A DNA stretch of 62,097 nucleotides from a virus. Positions within the stretch are counted from its first letter, which is position 1. The number at the start of each line of letters is the position of its first letter. The stretch spans positions 1 to 62,097 of the IMG/VR virus record IMGVR_UViG_3300018041_000006, one strand, 5' to 3'. Shown one piece after another: positions 37,584 to 46,488 of the stretch. A model generated the notes under the pieces. It saw only the letters and a program-made list of their open reading frames with translations, searched no databases and had not been told where the DNA came from. The position numbers and the translations under genes are program-made.

Positions 37584-37940
37584 TTAAGTAGTTGCAACAG
37601 TGACCATATATTGACTATCAATGGTTATGTCTATATATGCCTCATCTCTAACCTGCCCTCTAACAAAAGAAACTTTAGCATCAACTTTATATTTAGTTGC
37701 TAAAGGGCAATATGTAGAAATTTGCTTATCAATCTCATTTTTTATAGCAAATTCGTTTGCATTTAATTCATATATCATATCATTTAAACTGCATCCAAAA
37801 TCAACATCCCCAAGAACCTCTCCCTTATTCGTAAATAAGATAGTTTCTATTTGAGCAATCAATTGATTAACCTCATTTTTTATATGAGGTTCCCTAGGAT
37901 TAAAATTAGGATCGCCGAGTGTTTTGATATACAGTTCCAT
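37584..37940 (-). CDS. 25: Baseplate wedge protein gp25-like
   Basis: 118 aa, near T4 gp25 (132 aa). The conserved region is NEVNQLIAQIETILFTNKGE then VLGDVDFGCSLNDMIYE, and the C-terminal part YIDITIDSQYMV matches the family's closing strands. gp25 is the wedge subunit that nucleates sheath assembly. Despite the 'lysozyme-like' family name, it has no lytic activity. It precedes gp6 by 17 bases. Confidence 0.88.
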   Translation of the reverse strand: MELYIKTLGDPNFNPREPHIKNEVNQLIAQIETILFTNKGEVLGDVDFGCSLNDMIYELNANEFAIKNEIDKQISTYCPLATKYKVDAKVSFVRGQVRDEAYIDITIDSQYMVTVATT

Positions 37941-37956
37941 ATTCTATTTATTATAA

Positions 37957-38799
37957 TTAGCTGTGGAACATCCAGTCAACGCCTTCATCTCCTTTTATTT
38001 CTTCTTTAATTTCAGCTAGCTCTTCGTCTCCCATTGATTTAATAGCATCATAATCAAAGTCAACATTTCCAGGTAGTGCGAATTTAAATATTCCAAGCTT
38101 AGCGCCCAATGATTGTTTTACTCGAGCACTGACATATCTAAAAAATATTTCATCATTAAACAATGCACAATCTTCGATAGTCTCATACACCTGTAGAACA
38201 ACATCACCCTTAGGAGTGTCACCCATAAATTTAATTTCACCGTTCAATTGTGAATATGCAAATGAGATTGGATTCTCTAGAATTTGTCTAGATAAATCCA
38301 TTAGCGACCTATTAACAACATAGTATTGAAGCTGCTCAGCAAACTCAGCAGGTCCTGAACCTTCATATGCATTTTTAAATAACATTCTATCTAGAGTAAA
38401 GTCTCCTTCTGCACTAAATCTAAAATCTAAACTAGATCCCGCATTCTGCCAACCACTACTTAAATCCCAAAGTCCAAATATAGAAAATACTTCACCAGCT
38501 CCTGAGCTATCAGCACCTGGGAGATGTAAAGCCCTGTGCGATTTAAAATATTCACTTTCAAAAACTTCATGCGGAACATGATAAAAGTTCTCTTGAACAG
38601 AATATTCATAGTTTTTATAGAACCACTTTTTAGCCCTATTAATAATGTTAACAATTTCGCGGGTTGGTAAATTTACAGGCACCATACATGCTCCTGTAAT
38701 TTCATCGCCTAGTTCATCTAGAAACGAATTTAAACAATCATTTCCAAAATCCCTAGGAGTACTAGCACTACCAACACTACCACTTCTAATTTCTCCCAT
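37957..38799 (-). CDS. Neck / head-completion protein candidate (gp13/gp14-like)
   Basis: 280 aa. The C-terminal part (FFRYVSARVKQSLGAKLGIF, FALPGNVDFDYDAIKSMG, then an acidic helix ending DWMFHS) has the same order as the T4-like neck proteins: helix with AxxK, an LPG motif, then an acidic helix and a final hydrophobic Asp-containing tail. The middle is Gly/Phe/Tyr-rich. If right, it joins head and tail. It sits next to gp25 and the amidoligase-like gene. The similarity is pattern-based and no T4 number can be given safely. Confidence 0.5.
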   Translation of the reverse strand: MGEIRSGSVGSASTPRDFGNDCLNSFLDELGDEITGACMVPVNLPTREIVNIINRAKKWFYKNYEYSVQENFYHVPHEVFESEYFKSHRALHLPGADSSGAGEVFSIFGLWDLSSGWQNAGSSLDFRFSAEGDFTLDRMLFKNAYEGSGPAEFAEQLQYYVVNRSLMDLSRQILENPISFAYSQLNGEIKFMGDTPKGDVVLQVYETIEDCALFNDEIFFRYVSARVKQSLGAKLGIFKFALPGNVDFDYDAIKSMGDEELAEIKEEIKGDEGVDWMFHS

Positions 38800-38800
38800 T

Positions 38801-40114
38801 TTAAGATTTTATTTTTTTACTTACGACAATTTCCGCATCTTCAAATCTTGCGTAATCATCAATCATTCCTTCTCTAAAAATACCGCCAATCATTCTTCCT
38901 TTAAATACGCCATCAGTACCAAATATGTAGCAATTTTTTGCAGTGCAACTACCATGAAAATATGATGACTTTATTTTAGAATTAGAAATTTCAGTACTTT
39001 GGTATAAATTACATTTTTCTAATGTTGATTTATCTACCTTACAATTATGAAAATCAGATTGAAATACATTACCATCTACTATACAATCTACTAAATCTAC
39101 ATCTTTAAGCTCGTAACACACTGGAAATTCGCCATCTTTAATCTGAAGTCTTGATATATCTGAATCATAATTAATAATACCCTTTGTTAAACCTCCCAAA
39201 GATATAATATCGACAATTCTATTTTTAATTCTACCCCACTGCATTTCAATAATAGCATCTATTTCTTGTAGATCAACCATTATATGAATATCTGGAAAAT
39301 ACTTCTTAATATTTTTATGACTTGCTAATATGCTTCGATATGGTAAATTCTTATTTAGAATCTTTTTTAATTCTAATCTATTTTCTTCTGTAAAATTAAA
39401 GTCTGAACATGACTTCCAAATTTGAACAATAAATCTCTCAAGAAGATATAAAATATCTTCTTGTCTATGTTCGTAGTCTTTTCCTCCAATATATCTAAAC
39501 TCAAGATAATTTTTTACTTTCTTATCAAAGTTTATTCCATAATATTTAGTATTTGGAAAATTAAAATTATTATGGGAAATTTGAGAGCTATCAAAATAAA
39601 ATGATTCATTTTTTGGCATAATCCACTTAATAGATTTGGCATATATAGAATCTTTTCTATTAGGAAAGAATTTGTATACTTGATCTTCATTAAAATCAAG
39701 AATAAATTTTAAAGTATTCATTCTTGAAATCATATTTTTATCTTCCAATGAGTGTTTTTGGAATGATAAATTTAAATGGATTGATGATCTTTCTGTAGTA
39801 TATCCATTTTCTCTAATCCATGCTAGCATTTTAATTATTATAATTCTAGCGTTTCGATATGGTACTGCTCCAGTGACTAACTCAATTAGACCTTTACCCC
39901 CGCTCATGTCGGGCTCTATTTTAAATGTTTTTTCGTCTGGCTGAAAGTCAGAGTGAGCCTTGGTCTCAATACGAATATCACGACCTAAAAGAACCTTGAG
40001 CATATCTCTGGTCTCTTCTAGATCGTGATTTGAGTAGAATTCAAACTCAACGCCTATTTGAGAAGCATTGAGTATTGAATTTCTATCTGAATTTTTATTT
40101 AATGTTTGCATCAA
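38801..40114 (-). CDS. Amidoligase-like protein with C-terminal pentapeptide/beta-helix-like region
   Basis: 437 aa. Residues 20-115 fit the GCS/GS-type amidoligase family: IGVEFEFYS (E23, E25), KIEPDMSGGKGLIELVTGAV (E67, D69, E78) and SSIHLNLSF (H113, N115). These positions match the acidic metal-binding and ScGxHxH-type motifs that form an amide bond using ATP. The C-terminal ~110 residues contain short repeated strands (VDLVDCIVDGNVFQSDFHNC; LEKCNLYQSTEISNSKIKSS) like a pentapeptide or right-handed beta-helix. The gene lies between the neck-like and S1-like genes inside the structural block. It may ligate a peptide or amino acid to a virion or host protein. The substrate is unknown. Confidence 0.7.
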   Translation of the reverse strand: MMQTLNKNSDRNSILNASQIGVEFEFYSNHDLEETRDMLKVLLGRDIRIETKAHSDFQPDEKTFKIEPDMSGGKGLIELVTGAVPYRNARIIIIKMLAWIRENGYTTERSSIHLNLSFQKHSLEDKNMISRMNTLKFILDFNEDQVYKFFPNRKDSIYAKSIKWIMPKNESFYFDSSQISHNNFNFPNTKYYGINFDKKVKNYLEFRYIGGKDYEHRQEDILYLLERFIVQIWKSCSDFNFTEENRLELKKILNKNLPYRSILASHKNIKKYFPDIHIMVDLQEIDAIIEMQWGRIKNRIVDIISLGGLTKGIINYDSDISRLQIKDGEFPVCYELKDVDLVDCIVDGNVFQSDFHNCKVDKSTLEKCNLYQSTEISNSKIKSSYFHGSCTAKNCYIFGTDGVFKGRMIGGIFREGMIDDYARFEDAEIVVSKKIKS

Positions 40115-40136
40115 CTAATATGATATTATACTCTAT

Positions 40137-40147
40137 TGTATATATCA
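40137..40147 (-). promoter_or_regulatory. Promoter-like element before amidoligase-like gene
   Basis: The minus strand reads TGATATATACA, 23 bases before the ATG at 40114. It is the recurrent element of this genome, in the 50-base gap after the S1-like gene. Confidence 0.4.
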
Positions 40148-40164
40148 TAAGTAGTTGAGTGAAC

Positions 40165-41448
40165 TTATTCAGGAAGTTTTAAGAAGATCTTTTGAGAATC
40201 TTTATCGACTCTACTTATTTGTACAGTTATGGAATCTCCCGAGTTATAAAGATCTATGATACCATCTGGCAATTCACTAACGTGTAATAATCCAACCAAA
40301 CCTTCTTCTACGGTTATAAAAATACCATAATCTTTTTTAGTTTTTACTTTGGCTTCTACAACACATGGAATTTTAAATCTTTTTTCTATATCTTTCCAGG
40401 GATTGTTAATCGTCTCGGCCTTTTGGCTTAAAGTAATCTTAGAATTACTAATAATATCTTTTACCCAAAATTCTACAGAATCTCCTGGTTTAATTTGTCT
40501 AGATTTAAAGTTCTTTAAAGTTTCTTCATCTAAATCATTTATATGGATCATTCCAGTTAAACAATTATTAAATTCAACAAATACACCATATTTAGCAGTT
40601 CCAGTAACAGATCCAGTTTGCTTATTTTCAATATCAGCTTTAAGATTATCTATTTCTGTAGGAATCATCGCCTGTAGGTATTTTCTATGAGAAACTACAA
40701 TTGTTCCACGTTCATTTGAAAAACTAACAGGAACAACATATAATTCTTCGCCGATAATTGACTCAAAATCATGTAATTTATTAATTCCGGCAAGAGAACC
40801 TGGCATAAAACATTCAACTCCCTGGATATTAACAATATAACCTCCATTTTCAATCATATGTGAAACTTTACCAACCCATGCAGTATCTGCGGTATCAATG
40901 CCAGCCTGAAGATCTATGAATACTTTTTGCTTCATTCCTCCAGAAATAGAACCAATAACCATCGAATTAACTCCTGTATTTCCAGGATCAGTGATTAATA
41001 CTGCAACTTCATCACCTGGCTTATAATCTTCTAAAACCGATCCAGGTTCTTTTGAAAGCTTTACGTAAACCATTTCTCGATAACTGACATCAACAGTCAT
41101 CCAATGTTCACTCACACCATATATTTTTCCATCAACAATGTCTCCTAAATTAATAATTGTTCTTAGGTTAATTGAATCTTCGTGCGCTGAATAGGTATCA
41201 TATAGCTGTTGAGCATATGGTTCTCTTGAAAAAACTTTATCTCTTCCGTTAGTTTTAATGTGTGGATTTGGCGTGCGAGTCCTGGTAATACATGTTGCTT
41301 CATATGCCTCCCAGTCAAAATCTCCTTCAGGAGTTAGCCAATTTTCTTCTTCAGTCTTTTGTTCGATTACGTTAGAAGTAGACTTTTCTTCTAATACTAA
41401 GGATCCCTTATCTAAGGTAGTAATCCTTTTACGTTGTTGTTCTGACAT
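40165..41448 (-). CDS. Ribosomal-protein-S1-like protein with four S1 domains
   Basis: 427 aa. Four OB-fold S1 domains are visible: about 99-168 (GDIVDGKIYGVSEHWMTVDV), 190-256 (WVGKVSHMIENGGYIVNIQG, ending VSHRKYL), 277-344 (TGSVTGTAKYGVFVEFNNC, ending ITLSQKAE) and 360-425 (VEAKVKTKKDYGIFITVEEG). The N-terminus has an FDWEAYE stretch, resembling the FDW-type start of Bacteroidota S1 proteins. Host S1 has about six domains, so this is shorter. Its own promoter-like element precedes it. I infer an RNA-binding factor that could bias ribosomes toward phage mRNA in a host that does not use Shine-Dalgarno pairing. It could also be a virion or RNA-handling protein. Confidence 0.85.
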   Translation of the reverse strand: MSEQQRKRITTLDKGSLVLEEKSTSNVIEQKTEEENWLTPEGDFDWEAYEATCITRTRTPNPHIKTNGRDKVFSREPYAQQLYDTYSAHEDSINLRTIINLGDIVDGKIYGVSEHWMTVDVSYREMVYVKLSKEPGSVLEDYKPGDEVAVLITDPGNTGVNSMVIGSISGGMKQKVFIDLQAGIDTADTAWVGKVSHMIENGGYIVNIQGVECFMPGSLAGINKLHDFESIIGEELYVVPVSFSNERGTIVVSHRKYLQAMIPTEIDNLKADIENKQTGSVTGTAKYGVFVEFNNCLTGMIHINDLDEETLKNFKSRQIKPGDSVEFWVKDIISNSKITLSQKAETINNPWKDIEKRFKIPCVVEAKVKTKKDYGIFITVEEGLVGLLHVSELPDGIIDLYNSGDSITVQISRVDKDSQKIFLKLPE

Positions 41449-41478
41449 TTATTTTTTAGATTAAAGTGTAATACAATA

Positions 41479-41488
41479 TTATATATCT
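41479..41488 (-). promoter_or_regulatory. Promoter-like element before S1-like gene
   Basis: The minus strand reads AGATATATAA, 31 bases before the ATG at 41448. It is identical in sequence to the copies at 12981 and 54287. Confidence 0.45.
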
Positions 41489-41489
41489 A

Positions 41490-42203
41490 TTAAACCGTGA
41501 TTCCTTTCCAAGGTATTACGGTTGGTATTAAAACAGGTGGAGCAGGCACAAGACCTACATAAATTCCACTTATTGTTTCTAAGTGATTTTGAAAACCTTC
41601 TACTAAATCATTTAACATTTTAGAAAGAGCAGTGTTAAAATCTTGTTCATTATCATATTTAGAAAATGCATTTTTAAATCCACGTGCAACAGGAACTGGG
41701 TTTCCTGGGAAAAGAACAAGAGTTCCTGGGGCCGGAGTTGTTATTGGTGGAATTGTTGGAATTGGTAAAAAAGATCCAGGAGTAAGAGTAGTTGACCAAT
41801 AAAGAACAACTGCTGCACCAATTGGCAACATTAAAGGAATTGATGGCTTAATTCCAGTAGAATGCATAGTCTTAAGAACCCCTAATATCGCAGTTGCTAT
41901 TCCTTGTTTTGCTGTTTCCATTGCAGCATTGTATACTGCTGGATTAATAGGTCTAATTGTACCTAAATGTTCTTGTCTTGCAGTAGAGATTGCTAAATGA
42001 TATTCTTCAGCTATTTTATTAGCTGTTTTTTTCATTTCAGAATCAATATCTAAAACCTCAACGGTTTGTGTTGGGTCATTAGGGTCCGGTTCCGGAATTA
42101 GTAATGGAGACGGCATATCTTCTGCTGGAATAACACCAGACGCTGTTCCGTTAGTTCCTTGAAAATACAAATTCATATTAATTTTAAAAGAATCGAATGC
42201 CAT
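41490..42203 (-). CDS. Proline-rich baseplate-region protein
   Basis: 237 aa. The N-terminal part is helical after MAFDSFKINMNLYFQGTNG. The C-terminal half has a hydrophobic Pro-rich stretch (SIPLMLPIGAAVVLYWSTTL, then LPIPTIPPITTPAPG). It shares a one-base overlap with the upstream 264-aa gene and follows the gp5-like gene, so it probably belongs to the hub assembly. It has no recognisable catalytic motif. It may be a small tail-tip or assembly protein. Confidence 0.72.
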   Translation of the reverse strand: MAFDSFKINMNLYFQGTNGTASGVIPAEDMPSPLLIPEPDPNDPTQTVEVLDIDSEMKKTANKIAEEYHLAISTARQEHLGTIRPINPAVYNAAMETAKQGIATAILGVLKTMHSTGIKPSIPLMLPIGAAVVLYWSTTLTPGSFLPIPTIPPITTPAPGTLVLFPGNPVPVARGFKNAFSKYDNEQDFNTALSKMLNDLVEGFQNHLETISGIYVGLVPAPPVLIPTVIPWKGITV

Positions 42204-42997
42204 TATAGAATAGAGTTAACGGTTAATTCTTGATTATAGTCATCAAGTTCATTAAAATACGTCTTAATTGTAGTTTTTCCAGATCCTTCAATTACCTCAT
42301 ATTTAGATACTTCTCCTGAATCAACTCTTTGATCTAGACCCTCAATAAGAGTAAATAAAATAGAATCTCTAGCATGTTTATCGCTTGGTAAATCACCGGA
42401 CTTTTCAATATTATATGTAATATTTCCTTCAGTAGCAGTTCCAATAACTTGATTTCCATGCATTAGCACGTCTTCTTCAAAATATTCACCAACAATAATC
42501 TTACCATTTACACTCATTTTAAAAGATTTTATGTAGTCTTCACACTTTTCTTTAATAAGCTTAGGTCTAATTATTATATTAGACCCTGAAGAAGTAATAG
42601 GTCTTTTACTACCCTCTTTATTAAAACTTGCTAGCTCATCATACAATTTTTTGCTGCCTTTAAATAATCCAATTGAAGATAGTACTATTATGTTATTAAA
42701 TTCTTCAGAAATATGCTCGTATATAAAATTTTTAGCAGATTTTTTAGATGTAAAAATAGGATCTATAGTTGAACATGCACTGACTACGTTTCCACTAGAT
42801 AGAGCATTTTTTAAGTTTTCTTTAGCTCCAGAGTTTTCTATCTCTCCAATAAAATTAAAAGTTTTATCATTTGATGTTTTTAAACTTCTTGCAATCAAAT
42901 CCTCACATGCCAAAATAATATTTTCGGCAACAGTGCTATGTGACGATGTTACAATATAACTTTCTTCGTAGGTTTCAATAAGTTTATCAAATGTCAT
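42203..42997 (-). CDS. Hypothetical protein in hub gene block
   Basis: 264 aa, mixed alpha/beta, starting MTFDKLIETYEESYIVTSSH. No motif recognised. It sits between the gp5-like spike gene and the Pro-rich gene and overlaps the latter by one base. The position suggests a baseplate or hub component, perhaps an assembly factor like T4 gp26, gp28 or gp51, but sequence support for any of these is absent. Confidence 0.7.
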   Translation of the reverse strand: MTFDKLIETYEESYIVTSSHSTVAENIILACEDLIARSLKTSNDKTFNFIGEIENSGAKENLKNALSSGNVVSACSTIDPIFTSKKSAKNFIYEHISEEFNNIIVLSSIGLFKGSKKLYDELASFNKEGSKRPITSSGSNIIIRPKLIKEKCEDYIKSFKMSVNGKIIVGEYFEEDVLMHGNQVIGTATEGNITYNIEKSGDLPSDKHARDSILFTLIEGLDQRVDSGEVSKYEVIEGSGKTTIKTYFNELDDYNQELTVNSIL

Positions 42998-43003
42998 TTT
43001 TTA

Positions 43004-43702
43004 CTATTTTTGCTGAATAAAACCAGGTCCTGTATTATTATTTATCTGTGTTTGTAGGTTAAGCATCGCTCCTAATTGAGGCGGAAGCGGAGGACCGGAA
43101 GGTCCAACTCCAGTTGGATGTGTGTGTCCATTAAACTGCGATATGATTTCAGATAAAAGATCAGCAAGAGTTTGGCCTTTAACTGCAGGCTCTGTCGTGT
43201 CTGTCCCAGACGTTGCAATATAGATTTTATCAGAGTTAATAAATATTTCTCCATCCGTAGAAAATCTAATCATAGGGGCATCTGTTTGGGACTCTCCAGT
43301 GGTCATAACTAAACCATCTTCTGGGGAATAATATAATCTAACCCCTCTTTCTTCGTCATACACGAGTGACACTACGTTTTCTGGGTTAGCACTGTTTTGT
43401 AAAACTTCCGATTTAAGTGCTTCATTTTGATTAACCTGAAACCAATATTCAGGGTGATAAACGTCTCCATTATCAAATCTAACAGCAACAATGTCTCCAA
43501 TTCTTGGAACAAAATGCTTTCCAGAAGTATCTCGATTCATAGGACTTGCCCATGGAATAACTTCATTTGGAAGTAAATCAAATTTACCAAACACTTTTAC
43601 TCTACACCTTCCGTTAAGTAATGGATCCACGTTGTCTACTACTTCGCCAATCCAATGAGTATCTCTAATATTGTCTTTATATAACTCTGTAGTTGTTGAC
43701 AT
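43004..43702 (-). CDS. Baseplate spike protein, gp5 OB-domain without lysozyme
   Basis: 232 aa. The N-terminal ~85 residues form a gp5/gpV-type OB domain (HWIGEVVDNVDPLLNGRCRV; FVPRIGDIVAVRFDNGD; YHPEYWFQV). A short beta-prism-like segment follows (MIRFSTDGEIFINSDKIYI), then GHTHPTGVGPSGPPLPPQ and a short tail. T4 gp5 carries a central lysozyme domain of about 170 residues; nothing like it is here. The OB domain binds the gp27-like hub encoded two genes upstream. Confidence 0.78.
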   Translation of the reverse strand: MSTTTELYKDNIRDTHWIGEVVDNVDPLLNGRCRVKVFGKFDLLPNEVIPWASPMNRDTSGKHFVPRIGDIVAVRFDNGDVYHPEYWFQVNQNEALKSEVLQNSANPENVVSLVYDEERGVRLYYSPEDGLVMTTGESQTDAPMIRFSTDGEIFINSDKIYIATSGTDTTEPAVKGQTLADLLSEIISQFNGHTHPTGVGPSGPPLPPQLGAMLNLQTQINNNTGPGFIQQK

Positions 43703-44958
43703 TATTTATGTGCATTTTCGTTAAGAGGCCCTTCACTATCCGGTGCAGTTCTATCATAAACACTAATTTTTCCAAGGGAATCATTATCTGTTGGCGTAGT
43801 ATCATAGACATTTGAACTTTCTAAAGTTTCATTATCAACAATATTAGATCCTGAATACACGTTTTCATAATTTAGAGGAGGCTTTTGACCTGGAACTGAA
43901 TCATACGCATTAGCATTAATCGGTTGCTCATTTTTAAGAGGTACTGGGTCGTATACTTCTCCGAGTCCTATTGAAGGTCCACTAGAATTATTTCCATTTC
44001 CAACAGCACTTCCTACTAGGTTAGCAATACCATTAATAGACCCCGTGCTTACTGCATCCTGAATTGAAGATGCCAAATTTAATCCATGTACATTTCCTAA
44101 AAGAGCTCGCGCTATAACATTATCAACTGTCCTATCAATAGCACCACTAACAACCTGTCCCGCTTTTTCTTTAGCAACGTCACCTATCATTTGGCCTAAA
44201 GTTCTGTCATCTTTAATGGCATTATTTGCATACTCTCCTGTATATGAAGCATTTTCAAAAAATATTTTAATTTTTGGAGCAGCTGGCTCAGATGGGCTCC
44301 TAGAAAGATCAGCAAAAATGCTATCAGTTGAGTCTGGATCAAATTGACAATATCCTAATTCTACTTTAAAAAATGGTCTAACATTTTTAACGCTATTATC
44401 TTTTCCAAAAACGTCTAAGTTTTCATTACCTGTTAATTGTGCGGCTCCATTTGAAAATCTTTGAGCAGATGATACCGCAAAATCTCTTACTTCAGAAACC
44501 CAAACCCACATTCTAAAACGCCTAATGTTTTTTGGTAAAACTTCAACCCATCTATCAAAATCAAAGGCTGCTCTTTTATATAAATCTATCATCCCAGAAG
44601 TAGTTAGCTCTACAGTCTCTAAACAACTTATTTCAAGTGCTGGATCACCTGCTCCCCAATAAGGTTCTGCAAGTTTTCCATATTTTCGGGTAGCATCTAA
44701 ACCAGAAACACTTTGCCAAAACCAAGGAAGCTCACTATTTACTCTTTTTAAAATTTTGATAAAATTTTCAAGCGATGTCGCTCTTTCTTCATCTTGTATA
44801 ACATTTCTAAGATAATTAAGAGCCTCTCCATTAAAAAGAGGAGATTCTTCAGAATAGTAATCAAACATAAAAAAGAACGACAAGTATGTAGGATCTTCCG
44901 CCATATTACTATAGCGATACCCTTTTCTAAAATCATTTATGGATTTAAAATCTTGCAT
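43702..44958 (-). CDS. Baseplate/tail-tube-junction protein with C-terminal YD repeats
   Basis: 418 aa. The central part has tube-fold character (IRRFRMWVWVSEVRDFAVSS; VRPFFKVELGYCQFDPDS), suggesting a baseplate tube protein such as T4 gp48 or gp54. A helical linker follows, and the last ~90 residues contain about five short repeats of the form [VA]YDxxP/xA (GEVYDPVPLKNEQ; NAYDSVPGQK; NVYDTTPTDN; SVYDRTAPDS). The start is one base from the gp5-like gene's ATG region and the stop overlaps it. The T4 equivalence is inferred from fold pattern and place. Confidence 0.65.
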   Translation of the reverse strand: MQDFKSINDFRKGYRYSNMAEDPTYLSFFFMFDYYSEESPLFNGEALNYLRNVIQDEERATSLENFIKILKRVNSELPWFWQSVSGLDATRKYGKLAEPYWGAGDPALEISCLETVELTTSGMIDLYKRAAFDFDRWVEVLPKNIRRFRMWVWVSEVRDFAVSSAQRFSNGAAQLTGNENLDVFGKDNSVKNVRPFFKVELGYCQFDPDSTDSIFADLSRSPSEPAAPKIKIFFENASYTGEYANNAIKDDRTLGQMIGDVAKEKAGQVVSGAIDRTVDNVIARALLGNVHGLNLASSIQDAVSTGSINGIANLVGSAVGNGNNSSGPSIGLGEVYDPVPLKNEQPINANAYDSVPGQKPPLNYENVYSGSNIVDNETLESSNVYDTTPTDNDSLGKISVYDRTAPDSEGPLNENAHK

Positions 44959-44966
44959 ATTCTAAT

Positions 44967-46481
44967 TTATGTATTTATTGAATTTACTGCAGACATTCTT
45001 GCCGGCCATTCCCTTCTAATTAATGTAACTTCTTGATAAAAGTTACTTCTTTTCATTCTATATACAATATCAATTGATTCTATTAAATAGTAACCAGAAA
45101 GAAATTGGTCTAGCATTTGATCTGGTTCTTTTTCGTCACTTTTTGGAATATCTACACTAGAATCTGTAAATCCTTTATCTTTTTTTGCTTCTTCTAGATT
45201 TTGGGCACCTTTAATTGCTCTTGAATCCGTGTGATATAGAAGTACTGGTATTTTTTGAAATCTATAAAGAGATGGGTTAAAAGATTCTAAAGTTATTTTT
45301 AGCTTTAATTTTTGAGTTTCATCAATATTTCTAATATTATGTAGCTGTGAAAATATATGATTCTGGTGGACATTTCCTAAACCTTCTGTGCCAACGTCTT
45401 GTCTTCCCATATATTTATGTTTAATTAAGCTAGAATATTCTTCAGATTCTCTATTTCCTTTTAAAGGTTCTTCAATATCTTTTAAATTTTCTGCATTAGC
45501 ACTAAGTGCTTCAACTGTAAATTCATCTAATCTTTCATCTGGAGACTCTGCATTGTCATCATAAATTTGAACATCTCTAAAATGACCATGTGCTTCTACT
45601 ACGATGTTTGATTTATTTTCAATTTCATACTTAGCAATATATTGATTAGTTGGTTTTAACTGTACATTATTTGTTAAAATAAGTTTTGTTTCAGTTGAAT
45701 CAATACTTTCATCAGTATGGTTTTCTTCTGCCATGCTAGTATTTAAAGAAGTCATATTGTCTTGAAGTTCATCTAATGAAAGATTTTTAGAATTTAAAAT
45801 TCTGTTTACATCTATAAAATTTAAATAATAATACGGATCTACGAAGTGGGTTTGAAAAGAATCATCAGAAACATACGATGACTTTACAATATTTCCTATA
45901 AAATCAACATAATTAATATATGCCTGTATTCTAACTTGAGGATCGGTTGTCTCGGTTATATTTGAAGCTAATCCTAATCCTAATTCTTCAGAAACTTTTT
46001 TAATATGTTCTATTGATGTATTTTCTTCTAAAAACTGACAATTTTCAGAAAATATCCTAGGAATTTTTACCCTTCCACTTATTGAAATCTTTTTAGGATC
46101 TCCTTCTTTTTTAGGAACTGCTGCTATATTTAAAACTTCAAAATCCATGTGAATGGATTTAAAAGTACTCTCGTTTTTTGAATTTATAAAAACTGTAAAA
46201 TTATCGCCGTCTCTAGGAAAAGCATCAACGGCAAATACATTTTTAGTATCTACTATAGTAACGTCACATGTTGGTAAAAATCCGCTATTAGATAATTCAA
46301 ATTGAAGAATATCGGTTTTTTCAAACTTATAATTATTCATAAATATTACAGGTTGGTCAATACCGAATGTCTTTGAAACTTTATCAGTCTCACCATTACC
46401 TTCTTCAAATGAAGGAGTTTCAATCTTTTTAGGTTGAATAGAAGGCTCAATTAGAGCTAATATGTTGTTATCTAATTCCAT
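44967..46481 (-). CDS. Baseplate hub protein (gp27/gpD-like)
   Basis: 504 aa. The N-terminal region (DILQFELSNSGFLPTCDVTI; NVFAVDAFPRDGDNFTVFI) and the following stretch (FLEENTSIEHIKKVSEELGL; YSFIGNI-type helix at YVDFIGNIVKSSYVS, then THFVDPYYYLNFID) follow the order of the gp27/late-control-D hub family. gp27 trimers hold the gp5 spike at the tail tip. The gp5-like gene lies two genes downstream and gp53-like just upstream. Confidence rests on order plus pattern. Confidence 0.7.
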   Translation of the reverse strand: MELDNNILALIEPSIQPKKIETPSFEEGNGETDKVSKTFGIDQPVIFMNNYKFEKTDILQFELSNSGFLPTCDVTIVDTKNVFAVDAFPRDGDNFTVFINSKNESTFKSIHMDFEVLNIAAVPKKEGDPKKISISGRVKIPRIFSENCQFLEENTSIEHIKKVSEELGLGLASNITETTDPQVRIQAYINYVDFIGNIVKSSYVSDDSFQTHFVDPYYYLNFIDVNRILNSKNLSLDELQDNMTSLNTSMAEENHTDESIDSTETKLILTNNVQLKPTNQYIAKYEIENKSNIVVEAHGHFRDVQIYDDNAESPDERLDEFTVEALSANAENLKDIEEPLKGNRESEEYSSLIKHKYMGRQDVGTEGLGNVHQNHIFSQLHNIRNIDETQKLKLKITLESFNPSLYRFQKIPVLLYHTDSRAIKGAQNLEEAKKDKGFTDSSVDIPKSDEKEPDQMLDQFLSGYYLIESIDIVYRMKRSNFYQEVTLIRREWPARMSAVNSINT

Positions 46482-46488
46482 TTTAACC

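Noticed and set aside
37584-37940. gp25-like gene as an active lysozyme
   Set aside because: The family name is historical; the protein is a wedge component and lacks catalytic residues of a lysozyme.
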